NCBI GenBank assembly: GCA_002293455.1
Contig: DBDH01000003.1
Coordinates: 1-11,451, forward strand
Origin: Treponema sp. UBA937
GTDB lineage: Bacteria > Spirochaetota > Spirochaetia > Treponematales > Breznakiellaceae
Reading direction: 5' to 3'
Length of the DNA stretch: 11,451 bases
Position 1 is the first letter of the stretch. Each line of letters starts with the position of its first letter. A model generated the notes under the pieces. That model made no database searches, was not told the DNA's origin, and saw only the letters and a list, made by a program, of their open reading frames with translations. Shown here one piece after another: positions 1-5,963 of the stretch. Position numbers and translations under genes: made by a program.

Positions 1-19
1 AGACTTAATCAGCGCTGCC

Positions 20-1330
20 TTAGTTGCCGAGTTTGGCTTTCACCTCGCGGTCCATCAGCGACACACCATCGGCAACACTGCGCCGGCCGGTAACGATTTC
101 TTCCCAAATGGGGATGATTGTCGATGTCCACAGCCCGGCGTACTGCGAGGACGACGGCATGAAGCGTGACCAATCGGCCCACAGAGCGAAACGCTCTGAC
201 CACAAGGGATAACCCTCATCGGAGAAACGCGGATCAGCCAGGGCGCTCTTGATAGTCGGCGGCAGATTAAAATCGACAACGGCCAGGTCTGCCATACGTT
301 TGGGGTTGAGCATGATCCACTCGATGAACTTGTACGCTTCTTCTTTGCTGTCCGATGTCGTCGGGATAGTGAAGTAATCGTATGTCGCGAAGTTGAACTC
401 GTTTCCGGCCTTCGGTACGGGGAAAGCCATTACATCAAAGTCTTCGCCGTAAACGTGACCGAACTCGTTTTTAACCGATGATGCCCACCACATACCGACC
501 GCGAACATGGCCATAGCGTTTTCACCCCAGGCGCGCATGGCTTCCGGCAGTCCCCAGGTGATGTAACTCGGCTGGAGAACTTTGAGGTCATTGACCAGAG
601 CAACTTGTGCCGCAATCGCGTCCCTGGCAGCAGGCTCGCCGAGACCGGATTTCCAACCGTTTTTTCCATTGGGTATGATGATGTCAGCACCATAGGCCCA
701 CAAATGCGGAATATAGGTCTTCATAGCGATGAAGCCCGCCAACCCGCGCTCCGCGAATCCCCATTGTTCGGGAGTTCCGTCGCCGTTGGTATCTTTTGTC
801 AGCTTCCGCGCCGCGGCGACGAACTCGTCCCAAGTCCAGGCCTTGCCGGGGGCAGGTGGAGTAACACCGGCCTCTCTGAACAGAGCCGGACGGTAGAAGA
901 TGGCGATTTCCGGCGACTGCAGGAAAGGAATGGCGAAGGTGCCGAGTTCGTCGAATGCTGTCGGAATCAGTTCTTCCTTCATCTTGGCACTGAGCAGTCC
1001 GGACAGGTCGCTCATGGCGCCCATCTCGACCCATTCGGCTGTGCCCTGGTTACTATTGCCATGAAGAATATCGGGAGTCTGACCCGAAGCGATCTTCGAC
1101 AGAGTGGTCGCGCGCTGGCTTTCCCACGGTACGTAAGAAATCTCAACAGTCACGCCGGTTTCCTGCTTGTATTGTGCCGCATACTGCTGCAGCAAGGCGT
1201 TCGCCTCGGGGGGAACCATTGAATGCTGCATAGTTATGGTGACATCACCGCTATCCTTGCCGCCGCCAGCCCACACGCTTGTGCACAAAACGAGTGCCAA
1301 GCCCAAAATTACCATCAATGTTCTTTTCAT
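20..1330 (-). CDS. ABC transporter substrate-binding protein, family 1 (carbohydrate-type)
   Basis: Predicted extracytoplasmic binding protein of a CUT1-like ABC importer, 436 residues, full family length. Residues 1-21 form a signal peptide (KR, hydrophobic core, ending SVWA) followed by GGGK. Cleavage by signal peptidase I after A21 is the simplest reading; C16 sits in LVLC, which is a poor lipobox. Family-1 features are IASGQTPDILHGN (80-92), the loop DTNGDGTPEQWGFA (180-193), which resembles the calcium-type loop common in these proteins, and several aromatic patches (WTWDEF near 165-170, GMWWASS, WSERFALWADW) typical of sugar sites. The start is supported by AGGAG at 1338-1342, 7 nt before the ATG. 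It follows the enolase-superfamily gene on the same strand after 279 nt, so the cargo may be that enzyme's substrate or a related acid sugar. No permease or ATPase gene is visible; they would lie beyond position 1. The family call is secure, the ligand unknown. Confidence 0.93.
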   Translation of the reverse strand: MKRTLMVILGLALVLCTSVWAGGGKDSGDVTITMQHSMVPPEANALLQQYAAQYKQETGVTVEISYVPWESQRATTLSKIASGQTPDILHGNSNQGTAEWVEMGAMSDLSGLLSAKMKEELIPTAFDELGTFAIPFLQSPEIAIFYRPALFREAGVTPPAPGKAWTWDEFVAAARKLTKDTNGDGTPEQWGFAERGLAGFIAMKTYIPHLWAYGADIIIPNGKNGWKSGLGEPAARDAIAAQVALVNDLKVLQPSYITWGLPEAMRAWGENAMAMFAVGMWWASSVKNEFGHVYGEDFDVMAFPVPKAGNEFNFATYDYFTIPTTSDSKEEAYKFIEWIMLNPKRMADLAVVDFNLPPTIKSALADPRFSDEGYPLWSERFALWADWSRFMPSSSQYAGLWTSTIIPIWEEIVTGRRSVADGVSLMDREVKAKLGN

Positions 1331-1358
1331 CTTCTTTCTCCTAAAAAATGCACAAGTA

Positions 1359-1381
1359 ATGTAAGGCTGTCGGTCTTACAT
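1359..1381 (-). promoter_or_regulatory. Small hairpin in the leader of the solute-binding protein gene
   Basis: A perfect 7-bp inverted repeat, ATGTAAG (1359-1365) with CTTACAT (1375-1381), encloses a 9-nt loop and ends 16 nt upstream of the AGGAG ribosome site. It could be an operator half-site pair or an mRNA leader hairpin. I could not find a convincing -35/-10 pair for this gene in 1331-1609. It may therefore be read from the upstream promoter near 2853-2881, or from a weak local one. Confidence 0.3.
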
Positions 1382-1513
1382 ACCTGGAAATACTTTATTA
1401 GGGCTGCTTGCATTGACTCCGGGCTTTAATCCGCAATCAACATTACCCTATTCTCTTTTTCGTTTTTCTCTCACCCTACATGAAAAAAATACGAAAACCC
1501 ACATTACAGAATA

Positions 1514-1545
1514 TACTGATTTATTCAATGAAGAATAAATCAGTA
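1514..1545. terminator. Long perfect inverted repeat between the enolase-family gene and the binding-protein gene
   Basis: TACTGATTTATTC (1514-1526) and GAATAAATCAGTA (1533-1545) form 13-bp perfect arms around a 6-nt loop. The stem is AT-rich and is not followed by a clean U-run on either strand, so a strong intrinsic terminator is doubtful. Its place in the 279-nt gap between two same-strand genes suits a partial terminator, an mRNA processing or stability element that sets a ratio between enzyme and binding protein, or an operator. Confidence 0.45.
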
Positions 1546-1549
1546 CTTC

Positions 1550-1604
1550 GAGCCTCTTGCAAAAACCGCGAACCTACGGTTCGGGTTAGTTTTGCAATTG
1601 CCTC
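1550..1604. repeat. Dispersed palindromic repeat, TTGCAAAAC type, copy 1
   Basis: Begins GAGCCTCTTGCAAAAA and ends GGTTAGTTTTGCAATTGCCTC, so the ends are imperfect inverted repeats with TTGCAAAA / TTTTGCAA cores. Inside is a second hairpin, CGAACC-TAC-GGTTCG (1570-1584). It starts 5 nt beyond the stop of the enolase-family gene. Related copies lie at 5337-5377 and at 11430-11451. The first 15 nt (GAGCCTCTTGCAAAA) match the window-end copy exactly. Behaves like a REP-style intergenic element. Confidence 0.6.
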
Positions 1605-1609
1605 CTTCA

Positions 1610-2716
1610 TTAGATATTTTGTAGATTCAGGTCTACACGGCCTATTCCGAGTCCCGGTTCATTGCTGACGATGGCCTGTCCGTTTTCAATTTGAACCCCT
1701 CCCTCAAGGACGATGTCATCCTGAAGCAAGCGGTGACAGGTGGTGCCTGTATACAACGGAGAACGCGTTGACAACGCGAGATGTGCCACTGCCGTATTAG
1801 CTACCCGCATTTCGTTAATTTCATCGATGATGTAAAGCATGTTAGCGGCTTCGGCCATGGCCACCATCTGCTGACATTTACGAATCCCGCCGCAGCGGCT
1901 GATTTTGATGCTCACGATATCGGCTGCTTCCAGCTTAATGAGACGGGCAAGATCGGCCACAGTGCGAATACAGTCATCGGCCATCAGCTTCAGCTTTGTG
2001 CCTCTCCGAACCTGCGCCATGCCTTCAAAATCACTGGCGTGAACCGGCTGTTCCAGAATCACATTATCACGATAGTACGGATCAGCTTCGATGCGCGCGG
2101 CAATCGCCAGCGTCTGCGGCACATTCCATCCCTGGTTCGCGTCCAGCGAAAGAGTAACCGTCTCATCCACCGTCTTCAAAGCCGAGGAAATCATATTCAG
2201 GTCATAGGGAGTATCACCGCTCATCTTGATTTTGAAAACGCGGTACCCTTCTTTCAGGAAGTTTTCGAGACATGACATGAAGTGTTCATTGGTGGGCGGG
2301 TTGATATGCGTCGGCAGCGACTCGTGAGCTCTGCCTCCCAAAAGATCAACAACCGGCAGCCCGTATGCTTTACCCGCAATGTCGAGCAGGGCCTGATCAA
2401 GAGCCGAAATGAAAGCGAGGTTTCCCAGCGGCATGACGCGGTCCACGATATTTAAAACCGCGTTCCGGTTCAAAGCCGGCTGACCGATGATGTACGGACG
2501 CACCAGCTCCAGTGCGCCTACCGTACTACCGGGTGTCTCGCCGTACAAACCGGGTGAATGAGTCGCTTCCCCGATACCTGTTATTTTACCTTCGGTATGA
2601 ATCACGATGATCGTGTTCGCCTGCACATCATTCTTAACATAAAAACGTCTGTCGTGCTGCCACGGTCCTTTGTATTTCGTCCGCACGGTATGCGCCGTGA
2701 TATCCGTTATCCGCAT
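1610..2716 (-). CDS. Mandelate racemase/muconate lactonizing family enzyme (enolase superfamily)
   Basis: A 368-residue cytosolic enzyme of the enolase superfamily, which abstracts a proton alpha to a carboxylate with Mg2+ help. The N-terminal capping domain spans about 1-130, including TGIGEATHSPGLYGETP (46-62), and is followed by the barrel. Visible barrel residues are the KxK pair K162/K164 in FKIKM, metal ligands D192 (SLDANQGW), E222 (ILEQPV) and D247 (LMADD), and the second-side lysine K271 in SIKISRCGGI. Lysines on both faces match the muconate-cycloisomerase subgroup (cycloisomerases, dipeptide epimerases, NSAR/OSBS) rather than acid-sugar dehydratases. The start is set at 2716 by GGAGGGG (2721-2727). 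An open extension to a TTG at 2746 has no such site. It shares an apparent unit with the downstream solute-binding protein and is controlled by the promoter/operator region at 2824-2881. Substrate not predictable by eye. Confidence 0.92.
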   Translation of the reverse strand: MRITDITAHTVRTKYKGPWQHDRRFYVKNDVQANTIIVIHTEGKITGIGEATHSPGLYGETPGSTVGALELVRPYIIGQPALNRNAVLNIVDRVMPLGNLAFISALDQALLDIAGKAYGLPVVDLLGGRAHESLPTHINPPTNEHFMSCLENFLKEGYRVFKIKMSGDTPYDLNMISSALKTVDETVTLSLDANQGWNVPQTLAIAARIEADPYYRDNVILEQPVHASDFEGMAQVRRGTKLKLMADDCIRTVADLARLIKLEAADIVSIKISRCGGIRKCQQMVAMAEAANMLYIIDEINEMRVANTAVAHLALSTRSPLYTGTTCHRLLQDDIVLEGGVQIENGQAIVSNEPGLGIGRVDLNLQNI

Positions 2717-2781
2717 AGGACCCCTCCGTTTTGCCAAGTACTCCAATGCTTCAAGTACCAGTTTTCAGTAATTTTCCGCAT
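2707..2781 (-). CDS. Possible 24-codon leader ORF overlapping the enolase-family start
   Basis: ATG at 2779-2781 is preceded by GGAGG (2791-2795) with 9-nt spacing. It runs 24 codons to a TAA at 2707-2709, overlapping the downstream ATG (2714-2716) by 10 nt in a different frame. The peptide begins MRKITENWYLKHWSTW and has three tryptophans. It lies between the predicted transcription start (near 2846) and the enzyme gene. Its own Shine-Dalgarno and the stop/start overlap suggest translational coupling or a regulatory leader peptide. The chance of a random 24-codon frame is considerable, and no homologue is recognised. Confidence 0.33.
   Translation of the reverse strand: MRKITENWYLKHWSTWQNGGVLCG
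2721..2727 (-). promoter_or_regulatory. Strong ribosome-binding site that fixes the enolase-family start
   Basis: Reads GGAGGGG on the minus strand. The GGAGG core is 6 nt upstream of the ATG at 2714-2716. This decides for the ATG over the in-frame TTG at 2746. Confidence 0.8.
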
Positions 2782-2823
2782 TCTACCAAACCTCCATGAA
2801 AAAGTCGTTCTAGATATTCTAAC

Positions 2824-2843
2824 GTATATGTTAAAACATATAC
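2824..2843. promoter_or_regulatory. Palindromic operator O2 just after the transcription start
   Basis: Minus strand GTATATGTTTTAACATATAC: 8-bp perfect arms (2824-2831, 2836-2843) around 4 nt, located about +3 to +22 of the predicted transcript. It could be a second repressor site or, as RNA, a 5' hairpin. Confidence 0.55.
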
Positions 2844-2847
2844 TTAT

Positions 2848-2861
2848 TGTTAATATTAACA
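2848..2861. promoter_or_regulatory. Palindromic operator O1 over the -10 box
   Basis: TGTTAATATTAACA is a perfect 14-bp palindrome that contains the whole -10 hexamer. Together with the second palindrome 4 nt downstream, it looks like a pair of repressor sites. Both carry TGTT...AACA half-sites with different centres, as dimeric GntR- or LacI-type regulators often recognise. The regulator is not in the window. Confidence 0.6.
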
Positions 2862-2881
2862 TCAGAAAATGAGAAAGTCAA
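2853..2881 (-). promoter_or_regulatory. Sigma-70-type promoter of the enolase-family gene
   Basis: On the minus strand, TTGACT (2876-2881) is followed by exactly 17 nt and then TAATAT (2853-2858), a near-consensus promoter. Transcription would start near 2846, giving a leader of about 130 nt before the enzyme ATG. The -10 lies inside a 14-bp palindrome, so a repressor bound there would block polymerase. Confidence 0.72.
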
Positions 2882-3124
2882 GGAATATTTGCAATTTTGT
2901 CATCTTTTATGGGGTGAATGCCCGGAGATGAGTACATACTTTAAAAATTGAAAAAATTGTTACACAGAGGAAGAATTATCGTACACTGCACAGAGGTATT
3001 GCTGCCCAATCACACAGAGTAAATGATGGGCTCTCTATTGTCTGTATTTGGGCGGCTGCGTAATAGGTTCGATTGCTTTGGTTTTTACGCTGACATTTGT
3101 ATTGGTTAAAAGAGCGTTATCCCT
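2882..3124. other. Gene-free, low-GC intergenic stretch with degenerate CACAGAG repeats
   Basis: No credible gene. CACAGAGG occurs at 2963-2970 and 2989-2996, and CACAGAG at 3013-3019 (spacing 26 and 24 nt), as in the ACACAGAGG-type intergenic repeats seen in many bacteria. The 20-mer AAAAATTGTTACACAGAGGA at 2952-2971 recurs exactly at 11412-11431. The far end (3027-3128, plus strand) is open for 33 codons and hydrophobic, but has no start or ribosome site. Confidence 0.55.
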
Positions 3125-5104
3125 TTAATGGCAAAACCGCAGCGTAAAGACCGTCTTGTAGGATTCCTGCGGTTTTAGTGAAAGCTGTTTCACCGGCATG
3201 ATGCAGGTTGATTGGTATTGTTCGGCAATGCTGCCGTTTTTCCGGTCCAGAGTCCGAATGGGAATAATCCACATATTGCACGGATTGTCCGAAAGCAAAT
3301 TGATGACCACTTCATTTTTTATGTCTTGCAGCTCCAGGCCCATGACCGCATACAAGGTTCCTTCGTCAAAAGAAACAGGCGTTTTTTCACCGCCGCCTAT
3401 CGCAAAAAGACGCTGAAACTTTTCCGTCTCCCCGGCAAAAGAAAGATCGATCTCAGGAATAAACTGAAAAGATGACGCGGTTTCATCAAGATTCGTCAGC
3501 GTATACGAAACACTGAGGGCATCCTTTTTAAGATGATAATGCTTTTCTATTTCGATGTTTCCGTAAGGATTCTCAGGCTTTACGGGCAATGTAAAAGCGG
3601 CTTTCTGATGCAGACGATCCATATCCAGAAGCGTATATCGCTCAAACGCGCAAAAACGGCTATGACCGAAATCGGCATTAAGGGCATCCTGGAACGTGAT
3701 GTTCGGCGGAACGAGCCTGTCAAGGAACGCGGAACGCCGGTAACCGTCTTCAATGGTTTTCGCGGTGATATCATGTTCATTCCGCCTGGAAAAAGTATCG
3801 AGGTAATTCCAGGCTTTTGGAAGATAATCCAGTTCAAAAACAGCGGCGCCGGCGCTCTTTACATAAACGTTTATGTCTTTTTCTTGAAAAAGATACTCCA
3901 CTTCTCCGTCCAAATCAAAATCAAAGGCCGCTAAGGAAGGAATAAAATTCCGTTTTTCCCTGGTAATTCTTTCCGCTTCCAAAAGGGATTTATACGCGGC
4001 TTTCCGTATGGCATTGAGGTAGATGCCTCCGCTGCCGATATGGCAGAACGCGTCACATCCTTGAGCCTTCCAGAGTTCTTCCCGGGCGGTTTGCTTCCGG
4101 GATTTATCTCCCCGGAGCTGGCTGATCAATGTGCTTGTATACATCATCTTTGCATACAGCCCATTGGCTTCCGGGTACCGGACCAAGAATTGCTTCGGCA
4201 TTGAACCGGGATAATACAGCTCAGATTGAACATTACCGGTTTCCGGAAGCGGATATTTTGTCTTTGATGTTCCGTTCATTGCCCAATACATAAAACGCTG
4301 TTCTGACGAACTGGGGATATATATTCTTTCCAGAGACGATAGGGTCTTGAGGAGTTTACCGGGAGTGCTGAACACCGCGGAATCCGATCTTTGGGAAGCG
4401 GCTTCAAAAAAATCATGCATGGCAGACTCGATAGACGCCGCGCTGCTTTCATCTTCACAAAAATGTTCGGGAAAAATCGATATAATTCTATCCGCATCTG
4501 CGCCGCTTGCCATAATCGCGTCAAGCACATCTCCGGCTTTTTTTTTGGCGAATTCGGCATGATAAGAACTTGCGATGGGAAAAACGGCAATAATTTTTCC
4601 CATATCTTCCGCGATGCAGGGATAATCAATCTTCCCGATGCCCGCAAAGCGGAACTGGCTTTCATCCAGGAAGGTAAAGTTCATTCCGGATGTGCTTAAA
4701 GCGCCGACCAAACTTTGATTCCAAGAAAGGAAGGGAAGCCAGCAGCCCTGGGGCCGCTTCCCGAACTGCTTCCGCAGGTATGTGGTAAGCATCTCAATCT
4801 GGCCGATTTTATCCGAAAGAGAAATCAAAGGCATGAGAGGTTCATAAAATCCGCCGCCCAAAAACTCAAGCTGTTTTCGTGCCGCCATTTCTTCCATAAG
4901 CAAAAAAAACCCTGGATCATGCCGTTCTATCCAGTAAAGAAGAACACCGGAATAATGAAGAACCGCGGGAATATGGGGAAATTTATACAGAGTCGTAATA
5001 AATGGTTTGAGCTTTAAATTATAAGCATTCACGAAATCATCTTCACACGCGCCGTAGGGAACATGATGATGAGATCCTAATATTATCTTGACATTCTGCT
5101 TCAT
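3125..5104 (-). CDS. GH57-family protein (4-alpha-glucanotransferase-like), probable pseudoenzyme
   Basis: A 659-residue cytosolic protein (no signal peptide) with the layout of GH57 4-alpha-glucanotransferases: catalytic barrel about 1-300, helical DUF1925 about 300-400, beta-sandwich DUF1926 about 400-659. Recognisable family motifs are HHHVPYG (12-18), GGGFYEPLMPLIS (83-95), GSGGIYLNAIRKAAYKSLLE (357-376) and ELDYLPKAWNYLDTFSRR (424-441). The nucleophile motif, normally W-L-x-E-R-x-W, reads GCWLPFLSW (120-128), with F125 in place of Glu. The region expected to carry the acid/base Asp (family DDGEKFG) reads FPEHFCEDES (211-220) and does not match. The fold is therefore retained while standard chemistry is unlikely; a regulatory, carbohydrate-binding or altered-catalysis role is possible. 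It has its own promoter 97 nt upstream and follows the rnf operon on the same strand. The start has no good Shine-Dalgarno but begins the conserved N-terminus. Confidence 0.85.
   Translation of the reverse strand: MKQNVKIILGSHHHVPYGACEDDFVNAYNLKLKPFITTLYKFPHIPAVLHYSGVLLYWIERHDPGFFLLMEEMAARKQLEFLGGGFYEPLMPLISLSDKIGQIEMLTTYLRKQFGKRPQGCWLPFLSWNQSLVGALSTSGMNFTFLDESQFRFAGIGKIDYPCIAEDMGKIIAVFPIASSYHAEFAKKKAGDVLDAIMASGADADRIISIFPEHFCEDESSAASIESAMHDFFEAASQRSDSAVFSTPGKLLKTLSSLERIYIPSSSEQRFMYWAMNGTSKTKYPLPETGNVQSELYYPGSMPKQFLVRYPEANGLYAKMMYTSTLISQLRGDKSRKQTAREELWKAQGCDAFCHIGSGGIYLNAIRKAAYKSLLEAERITREKRNFIPSLAAFDFDLDGEVEYLFQEKDINVYVKSAGAAVFELDYLPKAWNYLDTFSRRNEHDITAKTIEDGYRRSAFLDRLVPPNITFQDALNADFGHSRFCAFERYTLLDMDRLHQKAAFTLPVKPENPYGNIEIEKHYHLKKDALSVSYTLTNLDETASSFQFIPEIDLSFAGETEKFQRLFAIGGGEKTPVSFDEGTLYAVMGLELQDIKNEVVINLLSDNPCNMWIIPIRTLDRKNGSIAEQYQSTCIMPVKQLSLKPQESYKTVFTLRFCH
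3133..3176 (-). terminator. Possible terminator hairpin overlapping the end of the GH57-family gene
   Basis: AAAACCGCAG (3133-3142) and CTGCGGTTTT (3167-3176) are a perfect 10-bp inverted repeat with a 24-nt loop that itself holds AAGAC-G-GTCTT. On the minus strand it ends GGTTTTG near the stop codon. The U-run is only four bases, so termination strength is uncertain. Confidence 0.35.
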
Positions 5105-5200
5105 AATACCAATAAACCGCCAAATAACATACTAAACTCTTTTTTATAAAGAACCCCGGAAGCCAAAAAACCGCCGGAGATATTCGCTCTGTGTAGGAAT

Positions 5201-5228
5201 AGTATACACCCCCTCCCAAAGCTTTCAA
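5201..5228 (-). promoter_or_regulatory. Promoter of the GH57-family gene
   Basis: On the minus strand, TTGAAA (5223-5228), a 16-nt spacer rich in G, then TATACT (5201-5206). Transcription would start near 5194, giving a leader of about 90 nt. Suggests the gene is not solely dependent on the rnf transcript. Confidence 0.5.
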
Positions 5229-5336
5229 CCAGAATGCATCAGAAAAAAACCTAACCATCTCCATTCTACGATACTTTTTCGTTCATGGGAAGCAAAAAAA
5301 TCTTTTTTACAGCGAAAAACTCATTTTTTTTTCATC

Positions 5337-5377
5337 TGAGCTATTTGCAAAACTAACCGTGTTTTGCAAATGGCTCA
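5337..5377. repeat. Palindromic repeat, TTGCAAAAC type, copy 2, after rnfA
   Basis: Arms at 5337-5353 and 5361-5377 (TGAGC...TTTGCAAAAC and its complement) pair over 17 bp with one G-T/mismatch around a 7-nt loop, TAACCGT. It lies 4 nt after the rnfA stop. No U-run follows, so it is more likely a REP-type element or 3' mRNA stabiliser than a classic terminator. The rest of 5105-5336 holds only the GH57 promoter and A-rich sequence. Confidence 0.65.
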
Positions 5378-5381
5378 TCTC

Positions 5382-5963
5382 CTAAAAAATATCGATCATC
5401 CGTAAAAAAAACAGGGCGGAAGAACAAAGCAATGACAACAAAGCTAAAGAAATCAGCAAAAGCGGAGCTCCGCGCAGAGCTTTAGGAACCGTTTCAATTG
5501 CAGAGCGTCTTTGTATTTCCAAAAGCACCGCCATAGAAAGGATATATCCCAGGCCGAATCCCGCAGCCATGATTAATGCTTCCAAAAATGATCCGGACAC
5601 TTTCAACACAAAAAAATTGGCTCCGAACACAAGCCCATTATAAGCCGAAAAAACGCTGCTTTGCATGGGGCTTATCCATCTTGATAAAAAAAACAAGATT
5701 CCTTTTTCAATGAACGAAGCAGACAAAATGCTTAAGGGCAGCAGAAGAAGCGTTTCCAAAAAATCGAGCCTTAAGGGAACGAGGATAATAGCAAAAACGA
5801 ACCAGGTAACAAGAACACTGAGAAAAAGAACCAAACCCTGACAGAGTGAATATTTGAACCGGAATTGCTTTATCATGGCAATATCACGAATGCCTAAGCC
5901 AAATTGTACCGCCAGATTTACAGAAAATCCCGTAAATATAAAAAAGATTGCTGTACTAATCAT
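5382..5963 (-). CDS. rnfA: RnfA-like membrane subunit lacking the [2Fe-2S] cysteines
   Basis: A 193-residue protein with six predicted membrane helices (about 3-22, 43-64, 68-93, 105-120, 128-150, 167-187), the RnfA/NqrE length and topology. Similarity to family blocks is visible: FGLGI (21-25) where RnfA has FLGICP, ILVPLRLDFLETL (60-72), YNGLVFG (108-114) where RnfA has TNCAVLG, and GFGLGYILSMAVLLEIQ (135-151). In Rnf/Nqr the two cysteines of these blocks, with two from RnfE, hold a cluster midway through the membrane. Here they are R26 and G110. The only cysteines are C41 and C180. The start at 5963 is chosen for GGAGG at 5970-5974, 6 nt upstream; an open extension to 6023 is not needed. 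It overlaps rnfE by 8 nt, implying translational coupling. Last gene of the operon; the usual downstream rnfB is absent. Family call firm, redox role doubtful. Confidence 0.85.
   Translation of the reverse strand: MISTAIFFIFTGFSVNLAVQFGLGIRDIAMIKQFRFKYSLCQGLVLFLSVLVTWFVFAIILVPLRLDFLETLLLLPLSILSASFIEKGILFFLSRWISPMQSSVFSAYNGLVFGANFFVLKVSGSFLEALIMAAGFGLGYILSMAVLLEIQRRSAIETVPKALRGAPLLLISLALLSLLCSSALFFLRMIDIF

Noticed and set aside
605..1222. Long plus-strand frame (205 codons) opposite the solute-binding protein
   Set aside because: Antisense shadow of a high-GC coding gene; the composition is low-complexity-free but not protein-like, and the opposite strand is a clear family member.
2746..2746. 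Upstream TTG start for the enolase-family enzyme (10 extra residues)
   Set aside because: The ATG at 2716 has GGAGGGG at the right distance and begins the conserved MRITDI N-terminus.
2963..3019. Three CACAGAG units at 24-26 nt spacing as a possible CRISPR or iteron array
   Set aside because: The units are only 7-8 nt, intervals are unequal, and flanks differ; it fits a degenerate intergenic repeat better.
3027..3128. Plus-strand open stretch of 33 codons encoding a hydrophobic segment that ends VLVKRALSL
   Set aside because: It follows a TGA, has no start codon or ribosome site, and overlaps the end of the GH57-family gene. It could be a remnant of a membrane protein gene, but nothing beyond hydrophobicity supports this.
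5043..5264. Minus-strand frame of 73 codons upstream of the GH57-family gene
   Set aside because: It overlaps the GH57 start in another frame and contains the probable GH57 promoter; no ribosome site or family resemblance.
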